A DNA stretch of 5,910 nucleotides from an uncultured Sulfurovum sp. (GTDB lineage: Bacteria > Campylobacterota > Campylobacteria > Campylobacterales > Sulfurovaceae), in assembly GCA_937938065.1 (NCBI GenBank), contig CALDBH010000043.1, forward strand, positions 1 through 5,910, given 5' to 3'. Numbering within the stretch: the first letter of the stretch is position 1; each line of letters begins with the position of its first letter. A program made the translations under genes and the position numbers. Below the pieces are notes generated by a model. It ran no database searches. It saw nothing but the letters and a program-made list of their open reading frames with translations, and was not told where the DNA came from. This document shows positions 1 to 5,254 of the stretch, in pieces.

Positions 1-1
1 A

Positions 2-127
2 AAGGATGGTCTTGAAGGTGAAATGTTGAAGAATAGACTTAATGATGCCTTTAATAAGATGGAAGAAGAAAATAGTATTCTTGTTGATGCTATGCGAAGA
101 GATAAACAAAAGAGAGAAGGAAAGTAA
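2..127 (+). CDS. C-terminal end of an unidentified charged protein (partial, cut by window edge)
   Basis: An open frame runs in from the left edge and ends at a TAA at 125-127, giving 41 residues. They are rich in Lys, Glu, Asp and Arg with spaced Leu/Met/Ile (for example LKNRLNDAFNKMEEEN), which suggests an amphipathic helix or short coiled coil at the end of a soluble protein. I do not recognise the family from this fragment. The end of this frame carries the purine-rich AGAAGGAAAG that serves as ribosome binding site for the next gene, whose ATG lies one base after the stop, so the two genes are probably co-transcribed and translationally coupled. The other two forward frames close early here, which supports this one as the coding frame. 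Function cannot be called. Confidence 0.6.
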   Translation, partial: KDGLEGEMLKNRLNDAFNKMEEENSILVDAMRRDKQKREGK

Positions 128-128
128 T

Positions 129-743
129 ATGTTCCCAAAAATTATCTTATTGACAATAGTCACCTTTACATCCCTTTTTGCATCAAATACAGATGCATTA
201 AAAAATGCGTGTAAAGAGAATAATGCTACAGCATGTTATCTTTATGCCTTGCCTATGGTTACAGGTGAGAATGAAAAAGTACAAGATATTAAAGAAGAAG
301 GTATGAGTTATATACGCAAAGCTTGCATATATGGTGAACCTAGAGGCTGTGACATGATGGGTAAGCATTATTATAAAGATAAAAATTATAGAACAGCGAT
401 GCCATACCTTGAAAAGTCTTGTGCGCGTGGTGTTAAGTTTGCTTGTGAATACATGGGGATGATGTACCGTGATGGTAATGATGTGAGACCTGATGATGTA
501 AAATCAAGAGAGTTTTTTGAAAAGGCTTGTGATTTAAATAGTGGTGATGCATGTTTTCATGTTGCTACTATTTATCGCGGTGGTTTTGGTGTAGAAAAAA
601 GCAGAATGAAAGAAAAAGAGTTCTATAAAAAAGGGTGTGATGCTGGATTAAAATCCGGATGTGACCGATTTACTGAACTTGATAATGAAGACAAAGGTAT
701 AGAGACCGGTATCTGGGTTAATATAAAGAATTGGTTTAAATAA
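129..743 (+). CDS. Secreted cysteine-rich Sel1-like repeat protein (Hcp-like family)
   Basis: The 204-residue product begins with a typical signal peptide (Lys4, hydrophobic run about residues 5-17, probable cleavage after LFA at 18), so it should be periplasmic or secreted. The mature part has five helical-repeat units, each carrying a C-X7-C pair: Cys28/36, 66/74, 98/106, 134/142 and 170/178. The repeat spacing is 32-38 residues. This pairing is the hallmark of the Helicobacter cysteine-rich proteins, a branch of the Sel1-like/TPR solenoids in which each pair forms a disulfide that staples one helix pair. The exact ligand or partner is unknown; such solenoids are usually binding scaffolds. 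I chose ATG 129 because it follows AGAAGGAAAG at a proper distance and opens on the signal peptide; an upstream in-frame ATG at 42 would bury the signal peptide and overlap the preceding gene. The C-terminus after Cys178 is a short tail ending in NWFK. No damage is seen. Confidence 0.85.
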   Translation: MFPKIILLTIVTFTSLFASNTDALKNACKENNATACYLYALPMVTGENEKVQDIKEEGMSYIRKACIYGEPRGCDMMGKHYYKDKNYRTAMPYLEKSCARGVKFACEYMGMMYRDGNDVRPDDVKSREFFEKACDLNSGDACFHVATIYRGGFGVEKSRMKEKEFYKKGCDAGLKSGCDRFTELDNEDKGIETGIWVNIKNWFK

Positions 744-787
744 ATATCTTCTCTTTTAAGAGTATATTTAGGAGTGAATAACTCCTA
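741..787 (+). repeat. Two adjacent small hairpins after the Sel1-like gene; possible weak terminator
   Basis: The first inverted repeat pairs TAAATAT (741-747) with ATATTTA (764-770), with an inner CTCT/AGAG stem. It starts inside the stop region of the repeat-protein gene. The second pairs TAGGAGT (769-775) with ACTCCTA (781-787) around a five-base loop. The two share bases 769-770. Neither is followed by a T-run on the + strand, so this is not a classic intrinsic terminator, but the position directly after a stop codon suggests a transcript-end or mRNA-stabilising structure. Confidence 0.35.
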
Positions 788-918
788 GAAAAATCAATTA
801 ATTTGATAGAATAAATAGGATAAAAATACTCTTTTAAACGCTTTAAACCATACATATTTACGTCACTAGTAACCTTTTCCCCCCAAATAAAACTATTAGA
901 GAATTATTTAAGTACTCT

Positions 919-924
919 TATAAT
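919..924 (+). promoter_or_regulatory. Candidate distal -10 box upstream of ccoN
   Basis: A perfect TATAAT lies 73 bases before the ccoN start codon in an A/T-tract-rich stretch. No TTGACA-like -35 is visible at the usual distance, which fits the weak -35 requirement described for the housekeeping sigma factor of Campylobacterota. In such AT-rich DNA a chance match is possible. Confidence 0.4.
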
Positions 925-934
925 CAAATAAGAT

Positions 935-940
935 TATAAT
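935..940 (+). promoter_or_regulatory. Candidate proximal -10 box for the cco operon
   Basis: A second perfect TATAAT sits 16 bases downstream of the first. A start of transcription near 947-949 is inferred, giving an untranslated leader of about 50 bases before ccoN. This box is my preferred operon promoter because it is the nearest good -10 to the gene and lies just before the inverted repeat at 951-972. It has no recognisable -35. Confidence 0.5.
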
Positions 941-950
941 TATTATTGAG

Positions 951-972
951 TGTTGTAATTTTATTTACAACA
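951..972 (+). promoter_or_regulatory. Perfect 8-6-8 inverted repeat at the ccoN promoter: candidate operator or leader hairpin
   Basis: TGTTGTAA (951-958) and TTACAACA (965-972) are exact reverse complements separated by six bases. The element lies between the proximal -10 box and the ccoN ribosome binding site, where a bound repressor would block transcription, or where the RNA could fold into a hairpin just upstream of the binding site. The 22-base two-fold geometry fits a dimeric helix-turn-helix regulator of the CRP/FNR type in size, but the arms do not match the FNR consensus TTGAT-N4-ATCAA. The regulator is unknown. Confidence 0.5.
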
Positions 973-996
973 TAGAATTTATACAAGGGGGTATGC

Positions 997-2463
997 ATGC
1001 AATCAAACGCAGCATTGGAATATGACTATTCAATAGCAAAGTTGTTCACATATACAACAATTTTGTTTGGATTTTTAGGTATGTTAGTCGGTACAATTAT
1101 TGCCGCACAAATGGCATTTCCTGAATTAAACTATCTACTAGGTGAGTATGGAACATTCTCAAGACTCAGACCAATCCATACAAATGTAGTTGTATTTGGA
1201 TTTACGGTAAGTGCCATTTTTGCTACATGGTATTATATAGGTCAAAGAGTACTTAAAGTTTCTATGGCAGAATCAAAGTTCATCATGGTTATCAGTAAGA
1301 TGCACTTTTGGCTTTATTTTGTAGGGGCATTACTTGCGACAATTACTCTATTATTGGGTATTTCTTCTGGTAAAGAGTATGCGCAATTTGAGTGGTTTAT
1401 AGATCTTGTTATCGTTGTTATCTGGGTTCTATGGGGTCTATCTATGATGGGGCTTATCGGAATTAGAAGAGAAAAAGCACTTTATATCTCTGTATGGTAT
1501 TATCTTGCATGTTTCCTTGGTATTGCTATGTTGTACTTGTTCAATAACATGTCAATCCCTACTTACTTTGCAACTGAAGGACTTGGTGCAATCACACACT
1601 CAGTATCTATGTATTCTGGAACAAATGATGCACTAGTACAATGGTGGTATGGACATAACGCTGTTGCGTTTGGTTTTACTGTACCTATCGTTGGTATGAT
1701 CTATTACTTCCTTCCAAAAGAGTCTGGACAAGCAATTTATTCATATAAGCTTTCTTTACTTTCTTTCTGGGGATTGATGTTCGTTTACCTTTGGGCTGGT
1801 TCACACCACCTATTATGGTCAACAGTTCCAGACTGGATGCAAACAATGGGTTCTGCGTTCTCTGTAGTTCTTATCTTACCATCATGGGGTTCAGCAATTA
1901 ACATGCTCCTTACGATGAAAGGTGAGTGGAATCAGTTAACAGAAAATCCATTGATCAAATTTATGGTTCTTGCATCAACATTCTATATGTTATCAACAAT
2001 TGAAGGTCCTATTCAAGCGATCAAATCAGTAAATGCTATTGCGCACTTTACAGACTGGATTCCTGGACACGTTCATGATGGTGTTCTTGGTTGGGTTGTA
2101 TTTATGGTTATGGCTTCATTGTTCCATATGGCTCCACGTATGTTTAAGAGAGAGGTTTACTCTAAAAAACTTATGGAGACACAATTTTGGCTTCAAACTA
2201 CAGCCGTTGTTCTTTACTTTACATCTATGTGGATCGCAGGTATCACACAAGGTATGATGTGGAGAGCAGTAGATGAGTATGGTAACTTGATGTATAGCTT
2301 CATCGATACAGTAAATGTATTGCACCCATACTATGTGATAAGAACAGTTGCTGGTGTTATGTACCTTACTGGGTTCGTAATGTTTGCTTACAATATGATC
2401 AAAACTATGACTTCTGCTAAAGAGATTACAGAAGAACCACAGTTTAGAACGCCTATGGCATAA
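997..2463 (+). CDS. ccoN: cbb3-type cytochrome c oxidase catalytic subunit I (CcoN)
   Basis: CcoN is the membrane-embedded catalytic subunit that reduces O2 to water at a heme b3-CuB centre and pumps protons. The 488-residue length is normal for the family, with about twelve hydrophobic helices. The expected ligands are in place: His61 (RPIHTN) and His360 for low-spin heme b; His358 (GHVH) for heme b3; His220 (WWYGHN), His270 and His271 (AGSHHL) for CuB. Tyr264 matches the helix VII tyrosine that cross-links to the CuB histidine in cbb3 enzymes, and Glu336 in STIEGP is the conserved glutamate. ATG 997 is preceded by AAGGGGG at 985-991 with about five bases of spacing; another ATG at 993 is out of frame. 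It is the first gene of the operon, and ccoO follows after 15 bases. No missing key residue was seen. Confidence 0.98.
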   Translation: MQSNAALEYDYSIAKLFTYTTILFGFLGMLVGTIIAAQMAFPELNYLLGEYGTFSRLRPIHTNVVVFGFTVSAIFATWYYIGQRVLKVSMAESKFIMVISKMHFWLYFVGALLATITLLLGISSGKEYAQFEWFIDLVIVVIWVLWGLSMMGLIGIRREKALYISVWYYLACFLGIAMLYLFNNMSIPTYFATEGLGAITHSVSMYSGTNDALVQWWYGHNAVAFGFTVPIVGMIYYFLPKESGQAIYSYKLSLLSFWGLMFVYLWAGSHHLLWSTVPDWMQTMGSAFSVVLILPSWGSAINMLLTMKGEWNQLTENPLIKFMVLASTFYMLSTIEGPIQAIKSVNAIAHFTDWIPGHVHDGVLGWVVFMVMASLFHMAPRMFKREVYSKKLMETQFWLQTTAVVLYFTSMWIAGITQGMMWRAVDEYGNLMYSFIDTVNVLHPYYVIRTVAGVMYLTGFVMFAYNMIKTMTSAKEITEEPQFRTPMA

Positions 2464-2478
2464 GGGAGGTAGTTTATT

Positions 2479-3153
2479 ATGTTTTTTCATTGGTTAGAAA
2501 AAAATCCATTCTTCTTCGCTTCGGCGATTTCGATTGTTATCGCATTTGCAGGGCTTATTGAGATAGTTCCAAACTTTGCACAGGCCGCAAGACCTGTAGT
2601 TGATTTAAAACCTCGTACAGTTCTTGAACTTGCAGGTAAAAATATCTATATTAAAGATAACTGTATGTCATGTCACTCACAGCTTATTCGTCCGTTTAAG
2701 TCTGAGACAGACCGTTATGGTGACTATTCACTTTCAGGCGAGTATGCCTATGACAGACCATTCCTTTGGGGTTCTAAAAGAACAGGTCCGGATTTACACC
2801 GTATCGGAAACTATAGAACAACAGATTGGCATGAAAATCACATGATGGCACCTGCGGATATCGTTCCAGGTTCTATTATGCCAGCATATAAACATATGTT
2901 TACAAAAAATGCTGAGATTGAGATTGAAACTGCTTATGCAGAAGCGGTAACAGTTAAAAATGCATTTCATACACCATATGGTCCTGAGTTTAAAAGAACC
3001 AGAGCTGCATGGGAAGCACACAGACCAAAAGTTCTTGAAGATGCAGCAGCAATTGCAGCAGATATGAAAAACAAAGATGTTAAAGAAGCAGTTGCGAATG
3101 GTCAAGTACCTGAAATCGTAGCATTGATTGCTTACCTTAACAGTTTGAAATAA
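2479..3153 (+). CDS. ccoO: cbb3-type cytochrome c oxidase subunit II, monoheme cytochrome c (CcoO)
   Basis: CcoO is the membrane-anchored monoheme cytochrome that passes electrons from CcoP to CcoN. The 224-residue product has an N-terminal anchor at about residues 9-30, then a periplasmic domain with the heme c site CMSCH (Cys62, Cys65, His66) and the family signature SQLIRPF. The stretch WGSKRTGPDLHRIG (97-110) is typical of CcoO. Met134 in GSIMPAY is the likely second axial heme ligand. A charged Ala/Glu/Lys-rich region (about 145-205) precedes the terminal helix IVALIAYLNSLK. The start is fixed by a strong GGGAGGT at 2464-2470, eight bases ahead of the ATG, directly after the ccoN stop. 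The gene lies between ccoN and ccoQ in the classic order and appears complete. Confidence 0.97.
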   Translation: MFFHWLEKNPFFFASAISIVIAFAGLIEIVPNFAQAARPVVDLKPRTVLELAGKNIYIKDNCMSCHSQLIRPFKSETDRYGDYSLSGEYAYDRPFLWGSKRTGPDLHRIGNYRTTDWHENHMMAPADIVPGSIMPAYKHMFTKNAEIEIETAYAEAVTVKNAFHTPYGPEFKRTRAAWEAHRPKVLEDAAAIAADMKNKDVKEAVANGQVPEIVALIAYLNSLK

Positions 3154-3163
3154 GTGAGACAAA

Positions 3164-3382
3164 ATGGACATTAGGGATCTTCAAGGCTATGCCAGTTTCT
3201 TTATGACCATTTTTTTGGTAGTGATGCTGTATGGGTACATTATACACCTGTACAGAAGTGAAAAAAAAGGTGAGCGTGATTATGAGAAATACGGGAACAT
3301 TGCACTTGATGACGAAGTCACAAGTACACCTGTAGAAGATAAACCCGCTTCACAAAGAGAATACAAGGAGGATGATAAATGA
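3164..3382 (+). CDS. ccoQ: cbb3-type oxidase small subunit CcoQ
   Basis: This 72-residue protein has one transmembrane segment (about residues 10-30, ending in HLYRSEKK) followed by a hydrophilic tail rich in Glu, Asp and Lys that should face the cytoplasm. Size, topology and position between ccoO and ccoP fit CcoQ, a non-catalytic subunit reported in other bacteria to stabilise the core complex. Tail sequence is poorly conserved in this family, so position carries much of the call. The ribosome binding site is weak (AGTGAG at 3153-3158, ten bases after the ccoO stop), suggesting lower independent initiation or coupling to ccoO. The end overlaps the ccoP start in an ATGA arrangement (3379-3382), and the last codons of ccoQ contain the ccoP ribosome binding site. 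Confidence 0.9.
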   Translation: MDIRDLQGYASFFMTIFLVVMLYGYIIHLYRSEKKGERDYEKYGNIALDDEVTSTPVEDKPASQREYKEDDK

Positions 3383-4269
3383 ATGCATTAATGATAAAAG
3401 CGTTGGCTTTTGCAGCTATATTGATTATAGCAACTATTGCAGCGGTAATGAACATGGATATGAATGTTTTTGCTGATGACATGACTGCGATAACAATGGG
3501 TGGTGCTGTTGCAGTTGCCGTGATCACAGCATCTGTTGCGGTTAAATATATTAATCAGATAAAAACAGATACTGCAAGCGGTGAGCTTGCAGATGAAAAT
3601 TGGGATGGTATACAAGAGTATGAGAATGAACTACCTTCAGGTTGGGCATACTCATTTTTAGGACTTTTCCTTTGGTCTATGTGGTATGGATTGGTAGGTT
3701 ATCCTGTGAATGCCTATAGTCAAATTGGTGAGTACAATGAAGAAGTTTTGGCGTACAATGCGAAGTTTGAAGAGACACATAAAAATGCAGATGCTGCAAC
3801 ACTTAAAGAGATGGGCGAGTCTATCTTTTTGGTACAGTGTGCTCAATGTCATGGTACTACAGGAGATGGTCTTTCTGGAAAAGCACAAGACTTTACGGCT
3901 AGAATGACTAAAGATCAAGTGTTGGATGCGATTAACAATGGTTCAAATCAATTAGGTTATCCAATGGGTGCGATGCCTGCTGGTATGGCACAGGGGGAGC
4001 AAGCTGAAGAGATCGCAGCATATGTGGCTAGTGGTATGAGAGGTCCTCAACCTGCATCATTTGCAGCTTGTAGTTCATGTCATGGAACAGATGGTAAAGG
4101 TAACAACGGTATGTCACCACACCTTGTATCTTATGACGCTGCATTGATGAATCATACATTGCAAAATGGTAAGAAGGGGATGATTGGTAAAATGCCAGCA
4201 TTTAAAACACTTATTACACCAGTGCAAGAGAAAGCTTTGACTGTATATGTTCAGTCATTGTCAAACTAA
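3379..4269 (+). CDS. ccoP: cbb3-type cytochrome c oxidase subunit III, diheme cytochrome c (CcoP)
   Basis: CcoP receives electrons from the periplasmic donor cytochrome and passes them to CcoO. The 296-residue product has two class I heme c domains: CAQCH (Cys154, Cys157, His158) with likely Met199 ligand in GAMPAGM, and CSSCH (Cys231, Cys234, His235) with likely Met272 in GKMPAF. The CcoP signature WDGIQEYENELPSGW (75-89) precedes the membrane helix at about 90-109. Two further hydrophobic segments lie at about 5-24 and 36-56, giving three predicted membrane segments where many CcoP proteins have one or two. The loop between the first two is acidic and the next loop holds lysines, consistent with N-terminus inside and hemes in the periplasm. 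The start overlaps the ccoQ stop (ATGA) and has a strong AAGGAGGAT at 3365-3373. Confidence 0.97.
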   Translation: MNALMIKALAFAAILIIATIAAVMNMDMNVFADDMTAITMGGAVAVAVITASVAVKYINQIKTDTASGELADENWDGIQEYENELPSGWAYSFLGLFLWSMWYGLVGYPVNAYSQIGEYNEEVLAYNAKFEETHKNADAATLKEMGESIFLVQCAQCHGTTGDGLSGKAQDFTARMTKDQVLDAINNGSNQLGYPMGAMPAGMAQGEQAEEIAAYVASGMRGPQPASFAACSSCHGTDGKGNNGMSPHLVSYDAALMNHTLQNGKKGMIGKMPAFKTLITPVQEKALTVYVQSLSN

Positions 4270-4279
4270 GGAGTTTAAT

Positions 4280-4519
4280 ATGGCAGAAAATACAAAACGA
4301 AGTGTATTTGGACTTAATGGAATAGCAGGAATCTTGATCTCAATCGTAGGTCTACTTGCAATTCTTATTACATTGATGCTAATGGTTATCGTTGTACAAA
4401 GACATGCATCGGTAAAGCCTTATGACCCAACAGCTATCAGAGATGTAAACAATCTCAAAATGAGATCTGTAGAGAATAAGCAGTTTGCATTTATAGATGC
4501 AGCGAAAAAGGATAAATAA
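4280..4519 (+). CDS. Small membrane protein of the DUF4006 type, cbb3-operon associated
   Basis: The 79-residue product has a short polar N-terminus (AENTKRSVFGLNGIAG), one long hydrophobic segment (about residues 13-40), and a basic-to-mixed tail. The opening pattern of Asn-Thr-Lys-Arg, then Phe-Gly-x-Asn-Gly, is how I recognise the DUF4006 family, which in Campylobacterota lies immediately after ccoP. Its biochemical role is unknown; a subunit or assembly partner of the cbb3 oxidase is inferred only from the constant neighbourhood. I chose ATG 4280 because TAAGGAG at 4267-4273 is correctly placed before it; an in-frame ATG at 4247 would overlap the ccoP end and add 11 residues unlike the family. 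The stop overlaps the start of the next small gene by one base (TAATG). Confidence 0.85.
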   Translation: MAENTKRSVFGLNGIAGILISIVGLLAILITLMLMVIVVQRHASVKPYDPTAIRDVNNLKMRSVENKQFAFIDAAKKDK

Positions 4520-4620
4520 TGATTAAATATATGGATAAAGTACTTATTGCATGTATGGCATTTGCAGCGATTGCAGCAATATATTTGTCATTCAGTGGCA
4601 ACCTTTTATACGTAGGATAA
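4519..4620 (+). CDS. 33-residue single-pass membrane peptide in the cco operon
   Basis: A short frame reads ATG at 4519 to TAA at 4618-4620. The peptide starts MIKYMDKVL, continues as a hydrophobic Ala/Ile-rich helix (about residues 8-25, including one Cys at 12) and ends SGNLLYVG. A good ribosome binding site AAGGAT (4508-4513) lies five bases upstream, inside the end of the preceding gene, and the start overlaps that gene's stop by one base. The peptide fills exactly the space between the DUF4006-type gene and the next start at 4625, and its own end holds the AGGA used by the next gene. These features support a real gene. Lys3 and Lys7 before the helix suggest N-terminus in the cytoplasm. 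It resembles in size and shape the tiny single-helix subunits found in some terminal oxidases, but I recognise no family. An internal ATG at 4531 (residue 5) is an alternative start. Confidence 0.7.
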   Translation: MIKYMDKVLIACMAFAAIAAIYLSFSGNLLYVG

Positions 4621-4624
4621 CAAT

Positions 4625-5254
4625 ATGTTCAAAGTAAAAGTAAGGGCAACCTTGCTTGCTTTGGCACTTCCACTTCTTCTTAACGCTACACACATACTAA
4701 AAGATGACATTTTAAAAATTGAAGCTTCACAACTCATAAATGAGATGGGTGACGAACTTTTTTCAAAAACAGGTATCAATGGATATGTGATAGCAACCAA
4801 TGAACACTTTCCTGTAGGTTTTAACTTGGTTGAGTATAGTAAGAAGTATGAGAAGAGCATGAGCAAGCCTTATGTATTATTTATATTTGCACCACAAGCA
4901 CGCATTACAGAAGAACTGGAAACGAAGGGTAGAGTAGGATTGATCCCTTCATCTGATCAGGTTCGCAGTTTATATGACTATAATACAGTAAGAGATGCAG
5001 CCGTGGATGTGGTTTCTTCTAAAGATAGTAATTCTGATGAAGATAAACATAACATTGGTGTGATACAGGCTTTTTCAGAGCTGGCAGAAGGTATTGCCGA
5101 GTCAAAAGGTATAGAACTTACAAAAACGATACCCAATGAGACACGTTATATGGTTTGGGGATTAAGTGTTTTTGTTTACATTGGTTCAATATTAGTACTC
5201 TGGTTGTTTGCAATCAGACCAATATATATGAGGATTAAAAATGGCAAAAAATAA
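4625..5254 (+). CDS. Signal-peptide and C-terminally anchored protein with TPM-like domain
   Basis: The 209-residue product begins with a signal peptide (about residues 1-21, cleavage near LNA-T), followed by a periplasmic domain and a C-terminal membrane segment (about 178-198) with a short basic tail (RPIYMRIKNGKK), so it should be exported and tethered in the inner membrane. The domain order, an amphipathic helix then TGINGYVIAT (49-58), a helix, a hydrophobic strand KPYVLFIFAP (81-90), and GRVGLIPSS (102-110), recalls the TPM domain (also called TLP18.3/Psb32/MOLO-1). This fold assignment is by eye and moderate. Its job in the operon is unknown; a role in assembling or repairing the oxidase is inference from its place between the oxidase genes and a FixH-like gene. 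AGGA at 4614-4617 precedes the ATG by seven bases. The 3' end overlaps the next gene by 14 bases. Confidence 0.75.
   Translation: MFKVKVRATLLALALPLLLNATHILKDDILKIEASQLINEMGDELFSKTGINGYVIATNEHFPVGFNLVEYSKKYEKSMSKPYVLFIFAPQARITEELETKGRVGLIPSSDQVRSLYDYNTVRDAAVDVVSSKDSNSDEDKHNIGVIQAFSELAEGIAESKGIELTKTIPNETRYMVWGLSVFVYIGSILVLWLFAIRPIYMRIKNGKK

Noticed and set aside
42..128. 29-codon upstream extension of the Sel1-like protein
   Set aside because: It would overlap the preceding gene's end, place charged residues before the signal peptide, and ignore the well-placed AGAAGGAAAG before ATG 129.
793..807. ATCAA-N5-TTGAT as an FNR/CRP site
   Set aside because: The half-sites are in the opposite order to the FNR box (TTGAT-N4-ATCAA), the spacer is five rather than four, and it is 112 bases or more from the proposed promoters.
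879..884. C6 homopolymer upstream of ccoN as a phase-variation tract
   Set aside because: Six C are too short for the usual slip-strand tracts in Campylobacterota, and it lies upstream of both candidate promoters without touching a frame.
2116..2490. Open frame of 124 codons on the - strand across the end of ccoN
   Set aside because: It lies opposite ccoN, which has all its ligand residues; the antisense product has no recognisable domain, is rich in His/Cys/Ser as expected from the reverse of a membrane protein gene, and has no ribosome binding site I can support.
2794..3171. Open frame of 125 codons on the - strand opposite ccoO
   Set aside because: The Cys- and Ile/Phe-rich translation is an antisense by-product of ccoO codons (GCA/ACA give Cys reversed); the sense gene is certain.
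4247..4279. 11-codon upstream extension of the DUF4006-type protein
   Set aside because: It overlaps ccoP; the TAAGGAG before ATG 4280 and the family-like N-terminus favour the shorter form.
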